Positions 1 to 7,034 are shown, counted from the stretch's first letter. The stretch: 13,079 nt of DNA from Desulfarculus sp. (GCA_020216625.1 JAIUYB010000015.1:1-13079); one strand, 5' to 3'. Translations and numbers: made by a program. The notes: a model not told the origin generated them from the sequence alone.

Positions 1-159
1 AACCTGGTGAATGGTGGCCACCCCCTTGGGCTGGCCGGCCCGGTCCACCACCGGCAGGCAGTTGACCACATCGCGCACCAGAATCCGGGCCGCCTCGGCC
101 AGGCTGTCCTCCGGGGTCAGGCTCTTGACGTCACGGCGGACCAATTCCCTTACGATCAC
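1..159 (-). CDS. CBS-domain protein, N-terminal part (runs off the left edge)
   Basis: The 53 visible residues begin VIVRELVRRDV (GTG read as Met), continue through SLTPEDSLAEAARILV, and include LPVVDRAGQPKGVAT. This is the first half-repeat of a CBS domain, a fold that usually binds adenine nucleotides and regulates a partner. I chose the GTG at 159 because GGGAGGGAG lies about 8 bases upstream and the CBS fold starts immediately after it. An in-frame ATG at 255 would add 32 Gly/Pro/Ala-rich residues and overlap nothing, but the first 12 codons of that extension have only about half G/C in third position, unlike the genes here, and the ribosome site is poor. The gene is last visible in the minus-strand operon, downstream of the TauE/SafE-type gene. 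Its C-terminus and any fused domain lie outside the window. Confidence 0.72.
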   Translation of the reverse strand, partial: MIVRELVRRDVKSLTPEDSLAEAARILVRDVVNCLPVVDRAGQPKGVATIHQV

Positions 160-277
160 CGGCGCATCTCCCTCCCCCCCGCGCGACGGCCGGGCGGCGT
201 CGCACCCCGCCCCGGCCGGAGGTTGGCTCAAGCCATGATCGTAAAGCTTAGTCATTTGGTGGCATTTCCGCCAGTCC

Positions 278-1009
278 TCAACTCCCGATCCAGAGCAGCA
301 GGGCGGTCAGGAGCAGCAAACCCTGCACCGCCCAGCGGTAGGTGGTGCTGCTGGCGCGGCGGAAGAGCAAGGTTCCGGCCAGGGCGCCCAGGGCCACCAC
401 CGGGGCGTAGACCGCGCAGTCGCGCAGCACTTGCAGGGTGAACAGCCCGGAACTGATGTGGATGGCGAACATGATCGCGTAAAGCAGGGTGAAGAAGCCG
501 CCCAAGAAACCCATTGCCCGGCGCGGCTCGGGGTCGCTGGCCATGATGAAGATCACCGCCGGCGGGCCGCCGGTGGAATAGGCTCCCTGGAACCAGCCGC
601 TCAAAAAGCCCCAGAGCGCCCCCCACCACACTCGGCCGGCGAAGAGCTTTCCCAGGCGGCGACCGGCGGGCAGGGCCAGGCCGATGATGGAGAGCACGAT
701 AAAGGCGGCCAGAGCCCGCTTCAACACCACCTCCGAGGCGGCGAAAAGCATCCAGGCCCCCAGGGGCATGGCCGCCAGCGCGCCGATGGTGATCGGCCAC
801 AACTCCCGGAGGGTGACATAGGAGCGATATTTCCAGGCCTGCCACGCCACCAGGATCAGGGCGTAGGGCATCTGGAAAGCCACCGCCGCCTTGATCGGCA
901 GCACCAGGGCCAACAGCGGCACCGCCACCAGGGAGAAGCCGAAGCCCGAAAAGGCCAGGGTGAAGGCGCTGAGGGTCATGATCAGCGCCACCTGGATTTC
1001 GGTGGTCAT
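278..1009 (-). CDS. TauE/SafE-family membrane permease
   Basis: A 243-residue, very hydrophobic protein with about seven or eight predicted helices. It carries the two glycine-rich half-repeat motifs of the TauE/SafE (DUF81) family: GFGFSLVAVPLL near residues 22-33 and GAYSTGGPPAVIF near 142-154. Family members are implicated in export of sulfite, sulfoacetate or other small organic anions across the inner membrane. Length is usual for the family. The ATG at 1009 overlaps the stop of the DUF1638 gene as TGATG, so the two are probably translationally coupled. A longer upstream reading in this frame is out of frame with the DUF1638 gene and is an artefact. Placement in an importer operon suggests it exports a by-product or counter-anion, but the substrate is unknown. 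Confidence 0.88.
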   Translation of the reverse strand: MTTEIQVALIMTLSAFTLAFSGFGFSLVAVPLLALVLPIKAAVAFQMPYALILVAWQAWKYRSYVTLRELWPITIGALAAMPLGAWMLFAASEVVLKRALAAFIVLSIIGLALPAGRRLGKLFAGRVWWGALWGFLSGWFQGAYSTGGPPAVIFIMASDPEPRRAMGFLGGFFTLLYAIMFAIHISSGLFTLQVLRDCAVYAPVVALGALAGTLLFRRASSTTYRWAVQGLLLLTALLLWIGS

Positions 1010-1713
1010 CAAGCCGCCACGGGGGCCGGCGCGGACCCGCTGGAGCCCGCCCCCAGGTAGTCGGTCATGGTCAACACCCGGCCCGGCGGGGCCACCAGCA
1101 CCCCCTCGCCGCCATGGGCCGCCAAGAGCCTTTTCAGCCAGTCCAGCCCTCCCGGGATTTCGCGATACCCCAGATCGAACATCTCGGCCATCTTGCGGGC
1201 ATACTCCCGGTGGCCGGGCTGGATCAGGCCCTCCTGGACGATCAGGGCCACGTCCTTGTACCCTTTCAGAATCTCCTTGGTCACCCAGAGCGAGGTCTCG
1301 GCGTCGTAGCGTTCGCAGGTGCGGTAATACTCGGTCAGGGGGGTCTGGCCGTGGTCGATCCAGCCGGCGCTGAGATAGAAGCTGCCGGCGGTGCCCACCA
1401 GCGAGGGGGCCAGATCCTGATCCAGGAGCACCGGAATGCAGTCGTGCACCCGGGGAACCACCAGGGTCGCCCGCCGGCCGCCGAGGCCCTCCAGCCCGCC
1501 GCCGCAGTAGCCGTAGAGCAGGACCACGGTGTGGATGGCGGGATCGGCCTCGATTTTCTCCAGGGCCTGGCCCACCTCGGCCCGCAGGTCCTTGGGATAG
1601 CGATGAAGACCCTGTTCCAAAAAGGTGATCCGCTGACGCGGCACGCCAAGACTTTCCAACTCCGGGGCGAAGACCTGGCAGGCCAGCACGGCCACGCCAT
1701 CGGGCAATTGCAT
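1009..1713 (-). CDS. DUF1638 domain protein
   Basis: A 234-residue soluble protein matching the DUF1638 pattern as I recall it. It has an early Cys in VLACQVFAPEL (C12), YGYCGGGLEGL (residues 67-77, C70), PRVHDCIPVLL (residues 87-97, H90 and C92), and GWIDHG (117-122). Conserved Cys and His residues in three blocks suggest a metal or corrinoid site, but no biochemical function is established that I know of. From memory, family members often sit near corrinoid methyltransferase genes in anaerobes, which fits the module at 10838-13079. I chose ATG 1713 because AAAGGATC lies just upstream and directly follows the previous stop. A start at 1803 would overlap the small membrane protein gene. The C-terminal Ala/Ser/Gly tail from about 220 looks disordered. 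Confidence 0.85.
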   Translation of the reverse strand: MQLPDGVAVLACQVFAPELESLGVPRQRITFLEQGLHRYPKDLRAEVGQALEKIEADPAIHTVVLLYGYCGGGLEGLGGRRATLVVPRVHDCIPVLLDQDLAPSLVGTAGSFYLSAGWIDHGQTPLTEYYRTCERYDAETSLWVTKEILKGYKDVALIVQEGLIQPGHREYARKMAEMFDLGYREIPGGLDWLKRLLAAHGGEGVLVAPPGRVLTMTDYLGAGSSGSAPAPVAA

Positions 1714-1727
1714 GAGTCGCGATCCTT

Positions 1728-1910
1728 TCAGGCCCACAGGCCGCGCATGACGAACAGGCCCAGCGACAGGGCGCAGAGGCCATAACCGGCCAAATTTAAC
1801 CACCTGGCCGGTCCGTCCGCCAGTCCGCCGGATCGCCGAACCGCGCTGGCCGCCAGGGAGCAGGCCGCCCCCAGGCAGGCCAGGGCGATGGTCAGGCCCC
1901 GCGGGTCCAA
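1728..1910 (-). CDS. small two-helix membrane protein, unknown function
   Basis: A 60-residue hydrophobic protein with two likely membrane helices (about residues 5-24 and 38-55) joined by a basic loop containing RRSGG. I do not recognise a family. The start is a TTG at 1910 with AAGG a few bases upstream, beginning 10 bases after the ATPase B stop. Its stop is 14 bases before the DUF1638 start, and that gene's ribosome site directly follows the stop codon, so the spacing fits a real coupled gene. It could be a small accessory subunit of the transporter or of the TauE/SafE permease. The weak start codon and lack of a known family keep confidence moderate. Confidence 0.55.
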   Translation of the reverse strand: MDPRGLTIALACLGAACSLAASAVRRSGGLADGPARWLNLAGYGLCALSLGLFVMRGLWA

Positions 1911-1920
1911 GCCTTGGGGC

Positions 1921-2787
1921 CTAGCCCTGGGTCGCGGCCGGCGCGCAGGCGCCGGGGAAGTCGAGCATGTTCAGCTTGCCGAAGGTCTTGGCCCCCTCCT
2001 CGTAGAGCGCCTCCATCACCTCGGCCTTGATCTCCAGATAGCGCTGGCTGGCCAGGACATGGAAGTCGCGCGGCCGGGGCAGGTCCACCTCCACGCACTT
2101 CTTGACCGAGCCGGGCAGGTTGGTCATCACCAGGATGCGGTCGGCCAAAAACAGAGCCTCCTCGATCTCGGTGGTGATGAACAGCATGGTCATGCCCGTA
2201 TCCTCGTAGAGCTTGACCAGATATTCCTGCATCAGCTCCCGGGTCATGACGTCCAGGCCGCGGAAGGCCTCGTCCAGGATCATCACCGCCGGGTCGTTGA
2301 CCAGGGCCCGGCAGAGCTCGGCCCGGCGCTGCATGCCGCCGGAGAGCCGGGCCGGGTACGTGCCCTTGCACTCCTGGAGGCCGACCTTGTTCAAAAGGCC
2401 AATGGCCCGCTTCTCGGCCTCGCTCCGGGCCAGGCGGCCGCTCATGGTGGGGCCAAAGATGGTGTTCTTCATCACTGTCATCCAGGGCCAGAGCGCGGTT
2501 TCCTGGAAGACCATCATCCGGTCCGGGCCGGGGCCCTTGATGGGCTGGCCGTTGATGATGGCTCGGCCGGAGTCGGGGGTGTCGTAGCCGGCCAGGATGC
2601 TGGCCAGGGTGGTCTTGCCGCAGCCGCTGGGGCCCACCAGGACCGTCAGCTTGCCCGGCTCCACGGTCAGGCTGCAGTCCTTGAGCGCGAAGACCGGAGC
2701 CTGGCCGGGAATGCGATAGACCCGAGTGACGTTCTGAACTTCGATCTGGGCCGAGGCCACCTTGCAGGCGTCGCCGTTGCCGTTCAT
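1921..2787 (-). CDS. ABC transporter ATPase B, NitT/TauT (SsuB/TauB-like) family, switch His missing
   Basis: A 288-residue importer ATPase, longer than typical SsuB because of a C-terminal tail (from about 240). It has Walker A GPSGCGKT (52-59), Q-loop Q95 in VFQE, signature LSGGMQ (148-153), Walker B VMILDE (168-173) with the catalytic Glu, and D-loop GLD (177-179). The H-loop, usually ITHD, reads ITTE, so the switch histidine is replaced by Thr206. The DNA at 2161-2190 confirms this. Walker B is followed by AF rather than the usual PF. It would power import together with permeases A and B in the cytoplasmic membrane. It starts 19 bases after the permease B stop. Loss of the switch His usually weakens ATP hydrolysis, so this subunit may form the weak half of a heterodimer with ATPase A. 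Confidence 0.93.
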   Translation of the reverse strand: MNGNGDACKVASAQIEVQNVTRVYRIPGQAPVFALKDCSLTVEPGKLTVLVGPSGCGKTTLASILAGYDTPDSGRAIINGQPIKGPGPDRMMVFQETALWPWMTVMKNTIFGPTMSGRLARSEAEKRAIGLLNKVGLQECKGTYPARLSGGMQRRAELCRALVNDPAVMILDEAFRGLDVMTRELMQEYLVKLYEDTGMTMLFITTEIEEALFLADRILVMTNLPGSVKKCVEVDLPRPRDFHVLASQRYLEIKAEVMEALYEEGAKTFGKLNMLDFPGACAPAATQG

Positions 2788-2806
2788 CTGCTTATCCTTC
2801 CCGCGC

Positions 2807-3610
2807 CTAGAAGATCCGCTTCCAGGGCATCAACAGCTCGCTGACCCACTTCACCAGGCCGCTGGAAACGTAGCCGGCCAGGCCGATGCTGATCATGCCC
2901 ACGATGATGCCCGGGGTGTAGCCGGCCAGGTAGGCCTCCCAGGTCAAGCGACCCAAACCGGTGTTGCCGGCGATCATCTCGGCGGCGATGACCACGTTCC
3001 AGGTGATGCCGATGCCCACCATCATGCCGGTGGCGATGCTGGGGATGGTGGCCGGCAGGACCACCCGCCAGAATACCTGGCTGGGGCTGGCCCCAAAGGA
3101 GATCGCCGAGTAAACCAGCTCCTTCTTGATCGAGCCCACCCCGCCCAGCACGTTGACCACGATGGTGAAGAAGGCGCCGATGAAGGTGATGAAGGCGATG
3201 GACAGCTCGTTGGTGGGCCAGAACAGGATCGACACCGGCACCCAGGCCAGGGGCGGGATGGGGCGTAGCAGCTCGAAGACCGGGAAGGTCAAATGGTTGA
3301 AGTTGCGCTTCCAGCCCGTGCCCAGGCCCAGGGGGATGCCCAGGATCTGGGCGGCCGCGAAGCCGAAGAAGACCCGCTGGCCGCTGTCACGCCAGCCGGC
3401 CCAATACTTGGGCTCGAACAACAGCTTCCAGAAGGCCTGGGCCACCTCCACCGGGGTGGGGATGGCGCTCATGAAGGGCAGCGCCCCCATGGAGCTCACC
3501 TGCCACAGGCCAAAGAACCCGATCACCGCCGTGACCCCGCGCCAGAAACTCTTGCTGGCCAGCTTCTGGTTGATCCGCGTCGCCAGCGACGCCTTGCGCA
3601 TGACCGCCAT
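2807..3610 (-). CDS. ABC transporter permease B, NitT/TauT (SsuC/TauC-like) family
   Basis: A 267-residue inner-membrane permease of the nitrate/sulfonate/taurine type with about six helices. Family marks are LRPIPPLAWVPVSILF (residues 115-130) and the cytoplasmic coupling (EAA) loop FGASPSQVFWRVVLPATIPSIATG at 172-195, which docks on an ATPase. The ATG at 3610 overlaps the stop of ATPase A as TGATG, indicating translational coupling. It is clearly related to, but distinct from, permease A, so the two may form a heterodimeric channel instead of two homodimeric ones. The substrate cannot be told from the sequence. Relatives carry sulfonates, nitrate, riboflavin precursors or aromatic acids. 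Confidence 0.93.
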   Translation of the reverse strand: MAVMRKASLATRINQKLASKSFWRGVTAVIGFFGLWQVSSMGALPFMSAIPTPVEVAQAFWKLLFEPKYWAGWRDSGQRVFFGFAAAQILGIPLGLGTGWKRNFNHLTFPVFELLRPIPPLAWVPVSILFWPTNELSIAFITFIGAFFTIVVNVLGGVGSIKKELVYSAISFGASPSQVFWRVVLPATIPSIATGMMVGIGITWNVVIAAEMIAGNTGLGRLTWEAYLAGYTPGIIVGMISIGLAGYVSSGLVKWVSELLMPWKRIF

Positions 3611-4464
3611 CAGGCCATCTCCCTTTCTCCGGCCTGGAAGGCCTTGACCGCCTCTTCGTGCACCGCCTCCACCAGCTGGGACTTGAGGCGCAGAAACTCC
3701 TGGCTGGCCAGCATGCGATAATTGCGCGGGCGGGGCAGGTCCACCGAGATGGCCAGCTTGATGTGGCCGGGCCGGGTGGTCATCACCGCCACCTTGTCGG
3801 CCAGGAAGATGGCCTCCTCCAGGTCGTGGGTGATGAAGAAGATGGTCTTGCCGGTGGCGTTGTACAGCTCCAGCAGGTACTCGTGGCTGGCGCTTTTGGT
3901 CACGGTGTCCATGGCCCGGAAGGGCTCGTCCAAAAGCAGCACCTTGGGGTCGTTGATCAGGGCGCGGATGATCTCCACCCGGCGTTGCATGCCGCTGCTG
4001 AGCTGGCCGGGATAGCTTTTCTCGATGTTGGACAGCCCCACGCGGGCCAGCATCTCCCGCGCCTTGGTCTCGGCGGCGGACTGGTCCAGCTGCTTCTGCA
4101 CCACCGGACCGTAGGTGACGTTCTCCAGGACCGTCTTCCAGGGGAAGAGCGCGCCCTGCTGGAAAACCACCACCCGGTCGCTGCCCGGCCGAGGCCGGGT
4201 GTCGGGAGTGGCCAGGGGCGCGCCGTCCAGGAGGATCTCGCCGTGGGTCACGTAGTCGAAACCGGCCATGATGTTGAGCAGGGTGGACTTGCCGCAGCCG
4301 GAAGGCCCCACCACCGCCACGAACTCACCGGCGGCGATTTCCAGGGAGCAGTGCTCCAGGGCCACCACGTGCACGCCCTCGGGGTCGTAGATCTTGGTCA
4401 CGTCGCGGACGGACAGGGCGCCGTCCGCCGCGCGGCAGACCGGGGCCGAATTGTTGGCGTTCAT
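3610..4464 (-). CDS. ABC transporter ATPase A, NitT/TauT (SsuB/TauB-like) family
   Basis: A 284-residue importer ATPase with Walker A GPSGCGKS (53-60), Q-loop Q102, Walker B VLLLDE (175-180), D-loop AMD (184-186) and an intact H-loop ITHD with His213. The signature is LSSGMQ (155-160) instead of LSGGMQ, a Gly-to-Ser change confirmed in the DNA near 3990-4010. GGAGG lies inside the last codons of permease A, and the ATG is 3 bases after that stop, so translation is coupled. It is the partner of ATPase B and they are easily aligned, including the shared C-terminal VDLPRPR and LASQ segments. A heterodimer would pair this His213 site with the intact signature of ATPase B (one canonical site) and leave one doubly altered site. 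Confidence 0.94.
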   Translation of the reverse strand: MNANNSAPVCRAADGALSVRDVTKIYDPEGVHVVALEHCSLEIAAGEFVAVVGPSGCGKSTLLNIMAGFDYVTHGEILLDGAPLATPDTRPRPGSDRVVVFQQGALFPWKTVLENVTYGPVVQKQLDQSAAETKAREMLARVGLSNIEKSYPGQLSSGMQRRVEIIRALINDPKVLLLDEPFRAMDTVTKSASHEYLLELYNATGKTIFFITHDLEEAIFLADKVAVMTTRPGHIKLAISVDLPRPRNYRMLASQEFLRLKSQLVEAVHEEAVKAFQAGEREMA

Positions 4465-4467
4465 GCT

Positions 4468-5406
4468 CTAAACCTCCGCCCGGGCGCCGCCGCTGAGCTC
4501 GGCCTCGCGCCAGGCCATCAGCCTGCGCCCCACCACCCGCACCAGGGCGCTGCTGGCCCAGCCGATGATGCCCAGAGTGGCCATGCCGATGAAGATCACC
4601 GGGTAGGCGATGACTGAATAGCTGTCCCAGATCAAGAAGCCCAAGCCGTACTGGGCGGCGATCATTTCGCCGGCCACCAGGGAGAACCAACTGGCCCCCA
4701 TGGAGATCTGCAAGCCGGTGAAGATGAAGGGCAGGGCCCCGGGCACCACCACGTCGAACAGGATGTCCTTGTTGCTGGCGCCCAGGCACTTGGCGGCCCG
4801 GAAGTAGTTATCGTCGATGGACTCCACCCCCAACAGGGTGTTGAGGGTGGTGACGAAGAAGGCCACCAGGAAGGTGACGAAGATTACCGCCGGCTCCGAA
4901 CCCGGCAGCACCAGGATGGCCAGCGGAACCCAGGCCAGGGGCGGGATGGGGCGGATCAGTTCCACCAGGGGCAGGCTGTAGTCGTAGAATTTCTTGTTCC
5001 AACCCATCAACAGCCCGAAGGGGATGCCCAGCAGGGTGGCCAGCAGGAAGGCCGCCGTGGCCCGGTAGGTGCTGTAGAAGATGTGGGTGTAGTAGTCCTT
5101 GGTGTAGATCGAGATGCCGAAGGTGGGCGTGGGGCTCAGCCACTCGCCCACCACCTCCAACGGACCGGGCAGGCGGTTGAACCAGGGCAGCTTGAGCAGA
5201 CTGACCGTGACCCACCACAAGCCCACGAAGATCACGAAACCGGCCAGGGTGAGCTGGAAGCTCTTGCTGGACAAGGTGGTGGCCAACTGGCGGCCAAAGC
5301 CGACCTCGTAAAGCCTGGCCTGGCCCTGGATGCGCCAGGCCGCCAGACCCAGGATCAGGGCGGCCAGGGCGATGAGGATCAGTGCGGTTTGCATGGCGGC
5401 CTTCAT
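4468..5406 (-). CDS. ABC transporter permease A, NitT/TauT family, with extra N-terminal helix
   Basis: A 312-residue permease, some 45-50 residues longer than permease B. The extra length is at the N-terminus, where residues 6-23 form an added hydrophobic helix followed by a polar linker. The core has LIRPIPPLAWVPLAIL (150-165) and the EAA coupling loop RAAKCLGASNKDILFDVV continuing to TG (203-231). The start at 5406 has GGGGGA directly upstream; an internal Met at codon 5 (5394) is an alternative. It is separated from the upstream binding-protein gene by a 160-bp gap with strong dyad symmetry but sits 3 bases from ATPase A. Role: transmembrane half of the importer. The extra helix could anchor an accessory protein such as the small two-helix protein at 1728-1910, but that is a guess. 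Confidence 0.92.
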   Translation of the reverse strand: MKAAMQTALILIALAALILGLAAWRIQGQARLYEVGFGRQLATTLSSKSFQLTLAGFVIFVGLWWVTVSLLKLPWFNRLPGPLEVVGEWLSPTPTFGISIYTKDYYTHIFYSTYRATAAFLLATLLGIPFGLLMGWNKKFYDYSLPLVELIRPIPPLAWVPLAILVLPGSEPAVIFVTFLVAFFVTTLNTLLGVESIDDNYFRAAKCLGASNKDILFDVVVPGALPFIFTGLQISMGASWFSLVAGEMIAAQYGLGFLIWDSYSVIAYPVIFIGMATLGIIGWASSALVRVVGRRLMAWREAELSGGARAEV

Positions 5407-5451
5407 TCCCCCGGGGAACGGGTCAAGGGATGGATACCGGCTTCTGAATCA

Positions 5452-5539
5452 GCCCCTTCCCCACCCCGGGGGGCGTCCTGGTTCCCAGCCCGCGGGGGGG
5501 AGCGGACCAGGGCCCGGGACGGGAGGATGGGGAAGGGGC
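5452..5539 (-). repeat. intercistronic inverted repeat between binding protein and permease A
   Basis: GCCCCTTCCCCA at 5452-5463 is the exact reverse complement of TGGGGAAGGGGC at 5528-5539. Between them lies a second nested stem, CCTGGT with ACCAGG and, inside that, CCGC with GCGG. In the minus-strand RNA this would fold into a long branched hairpin just after the binding-protein stop codon. No T run follows. In binding-protein-dependent operons such hairpins commonly attenuate transcription or block 3' decay, so that binding protein is made in excess over membrane subunits. That role is inferred. Confidence 0.7.
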
Positions 5540-5566
5540 AAGTCCTTGTCTAGCCGATGGCGCCCC

Positions 5567-6676
5567 CTACTTGCCGGAGTAGGCGGCCATGGGCAGGGCC
5601 TCGATCTCCACCACCGGGGGCTTGATGCCCATTTCGGCCAGGGCGGCCTTGACCGGCCCCTCGTTGATGGCGTCCGGCGGAATCTCCGGAGAGGGGATGA
5701 TCTTCATGCTGTGCAGGAAGGCATAGCCCTTGGCCATGATGTCCATGACCTTGGGGCTGAAGACCATCTCGCCCACGTACTTGATCTTGGCGCCGCCCAT
5801 GCTGGCCGGCATCTCCTGGTACAGAGCCTTCCACAGGGTGGGCAGCTCGTAGCCCTGGGTCTCGTTCTTGACCATCTGGGCCACAGCCATGGGGTCGTTC
5901 TTCATGATCATCAGGGCCTCGATCTCGGCCTTCATCCAGCCCTTGGCGGCCTCGGGGTTGCGCTCGATGAAGTCCTGACGCATCAAGGTGAAGTTGGCGT
6001 CCCACTCGCCCCAGGGCGCGCCGGTGGCGGCGTACTTGGCGAAGCCCTGGTCCACCACCTTCTGGGCGTGGGGCTCCCACATGGGGGCGGCGTCCAGCTT
6101 GCCGGCCTCGAAGGAGCTGGCGATGACCTCGATGGTCATGTTGAGGCGCTCCTTGGGCTTGACGCCGGTCTTCTCGATGACCGCGTCGATGAAGCGGTTG
6201 GAGCAGGTGCCGCGGTGGGCCGCGACGGTCTTGCCGTTAAGCCACTGGATGGCCTCCTCCGGGTTCTTGAAGTCCGGCGCATCCTTGCGCACCATCAGCA
6301 GGTTGCAGTTCTGGCCCTCGCTGATCATGTTGGCCGCCACCAGGCGGATGTCGCCCTGGGCCTTCTTGGTGGTGGCCACGAAGGAGGGCATGTCGCCCAT
6401 GCAGCCCAACTGCATCTTGTCGGCCAGCATGGCGTTGACCATGGGCGGGCCGGTCAGGTGGGCCTCGAAGGTGACCTCGCTGCCCTGGGGCAGGTGCTTT
6501 TTCCACAGATCGCGCTGTTTGATCACCACGCCGGTCCAGCCGCCGGTCCAGTAGGGGTGATAGCCATAGGTGATTTTGACCGGATCGGCGGCGCTGGCCG
6601 GGGCCGGGGCCAGCAGGCCGGCGGCCACCAGAGCCAAGACCAGGCTGCCGACCAGGGTGCGGCGGATGTTCTGCAT
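5567..6676 (-). CDS. periplasmic substrate-binding protein, NMT1/SsuA-like (NitT/TauT family)
   Basis: A 369-residue exported protein. It has a Sec signal peptide with basic N-terminus (QNIRR), a hydrophobic core (8-22) and an AxA cleavage site, ASA then ADP, after residue 29. There is no lipobox Cys, so it should be soluble in the periplasm. The mature part starts VKITYGYHPYWTGGWTGVV and contains GCMGDMPSFVATT and SFEAGKLDAAPMWEPHAQKVV, a layout typical of nitrate/sulfonate/taurine-type binding proteins. I chose ATG 6676 because GGAGAAGG precedes it and it begins the signal peptide; the longer reading to 6742 adds a non-signal-like extension. It is the first gene of the sigma-54-driven importer operon. 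The ligand is unknown; Trp/Tyr-rich stretches near the N-terminus would suit an aromatic or quaternary ligand, but this is speculation. Confidence 0.92.
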   Translation of the reverse strand: MQNIRRTLVGSLVLALVAAGLLAPAPASAADPVKITYGYHPYWTGGWTGVVIKQRDLWKKHLPQGSEVTFEAHLTGPPMVNAMLADKMQLGCMGDMPSFVATTKKAQGDIRLVAANMISEGQNCNLLMVRKDAPDFKNPEEAIQWLNGKTVAAHRGTCSNRFIDAVIEKTGVKPKERLNMTIEVIASSFEAGKLDAAPMWEPHAQKVVDQGFAKYAATGAPWGEWDANFTLMRQDFIERNPEAAKGWMKAEIEALMIMKNDPMAVAQMVKNETQGYELPTLWKALYQEMPASMGGAKIKYVGEMVFSPKVMDIMAKGYAFLHSMKIIPSPEIPPDAINEGPVKAALAEMGIKPPVVEIEALPMAAYSGK

Positions 6677-6774
6677 TGCCTTCTCCTTCTCGGTGGTTGC
6701 GGGACCTAATCCCGACCCGGCCGGGCCGGGGGCGGGCGCCATGTCCCGGTCTGTGGGTTTGGTTCTAGGCCAAA

Positions 6775-6790
6775 AGCAGGCACCATGCCA
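6775..6790 (-). promoter_or_regulatory. sigma-54 (-24/-12) promoter of the importer operon
   Basis: Read on the minus strand the site is TGGCATGGTGCCTGCT, against the consensus TGGCACG-N4-TTGCW. The essential GG (6789-6788) and GC (6777-6776) are present with the required spacing. The start of transcription would be near 6764, giving a leader of about 88 bases before the binding-protein ATG at 6676. Two enhancer dyads lie about 155 and 185 bases upstream. Confidence 0.8.
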
Positions 6791-6831
6791 AAGAAGGCGG
6801 GACGACCGCCGAAGCGCCCTCTGGGCGTAAC

Positions 6832-6875
6832 CATCTATTATTAATTGCTTATATTTTATTCTCCTAATAGTTGTG
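6832..6875. promoter_or_regulatory. AT-rich block between enhancers and promoter, possible IHF bend site
   Basis: A stretch of about 44 bases dominated by A and T stands out sharply in this GC-rich window. It lies between the enhancer dyads at 6910-6957 and the sigma-54 promoter at 6775-6790. Read on minus, AAGCAATTAATAA (6850-6838) matches the IHF consensus WATCAA-N4-TTR with two mismatches. CTATTA (6835-6840) and TAATAG (6865-6870) are inverted. Such DNA often bends to bring an activator to sigma-54 polymerase. The IHF assignment is weak. Confidence 0.4.
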
Positions 6876-6909
6876 CTAGTTTGGTGTCATTCGCGGACCG
6901 CGCCGGTCT

Positions 6910-6927
6910 TGGTGCGCTTCAGCACCG
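6910..6927. promoter_or_regulatory. enhancer dyad 1, TGGTGC-N6-GCACCG
   Basis: An 18-bp dyad with 11 of 12 positions matching the symmetric TGGTGC-N6-GCACCA shared by five sites in this window. Its centre is about 155 bp upstream of the predicted importer start, and exactly 30 bp from the next dyad. It is a likely binding site for the Fis/TyrR-type helix-turn-helix of the activator at 7811-10456. Confidence 0.7.
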
Positions 6928-6939
6928 CCGCTTGGCCCC

Positions 6940-6957
6940 TGGTCCATTTTTGCACCA
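6940..6957. promoter_or_regulatory. enhancer dyad 2, TGGTCC-N6-GCACCA
   Basis: This dyad matches the shared half-sites at 11 of 12 positions and starts exactly 30 bp after dyad 1, about three helical turns, so both would face the same side of the DNA. Its centre is about 185 bp upstream of the importer start. A separate perfect dyad, ATTTTTG-cac-CAAAAAT (6946-6962), overlaps its right half. Confidence 0.68.
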
Positions 6958-6962
6958 AAAAT
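6946..6962. repeat. 17-bp inverted repeat overlapping dyad 2
   Basis: ATTTTTG (6946-6952) and CAAAAAT (6956-6962) are exact reverse complements around CAC. Its centre is offset from that of enhancer dyad 2, so it may be a site for a different DNA-binding protein that competes with the activator, or simply A/T-tract flanking sequence. Confidence 0.4.
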
Positions 6963-7034
6963 CGCCAGAGCGGTCCGCCGTCATGGCCCAACCCGAGACC
7001 TTGGACTTTGGAATAACCAGGCATTCCATGGCCC

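Noticed and set aside
278..1783. 501-residue minus-strand reading frame that would extend the TauE/SafE protein by 258 residues
   Set aside because: The N-terminal half is Gly/Arg/Pro-rich shadow translation of the DUF1638 gene in another frame. The real start is the ATG at 1009, overlapping the DUF1638 stop.
3658..4617. 319-residue plus-strand frame, and similar long plus-strand frames at 1888-2844, 1114-1785 and 5330-6709
   Set aside because: These lie opposite well-recognised ABC transporter and DUF1638 genes. They are His/Gly/Gln-rich low-complexity translations typical of antisense frames in GC-rich DNA.
6677..6764. Riboswitch (for example cobalamin type) in the importer leader
   Set aside because: The leader is short and GC-rich, with only small dyads and no recognisable B12-box-like sequence. 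The 109-base leader before 10838 likewise shows none.
6882..6900. Possible sixth enhancer dyad starting TGGTGT
   Set aside because: The right half (GGACCG) fits only with a 7-bp spacer, and the 28-bp distance to dyad 1 breaks the 30-bp pattern. At best it is a half-site.
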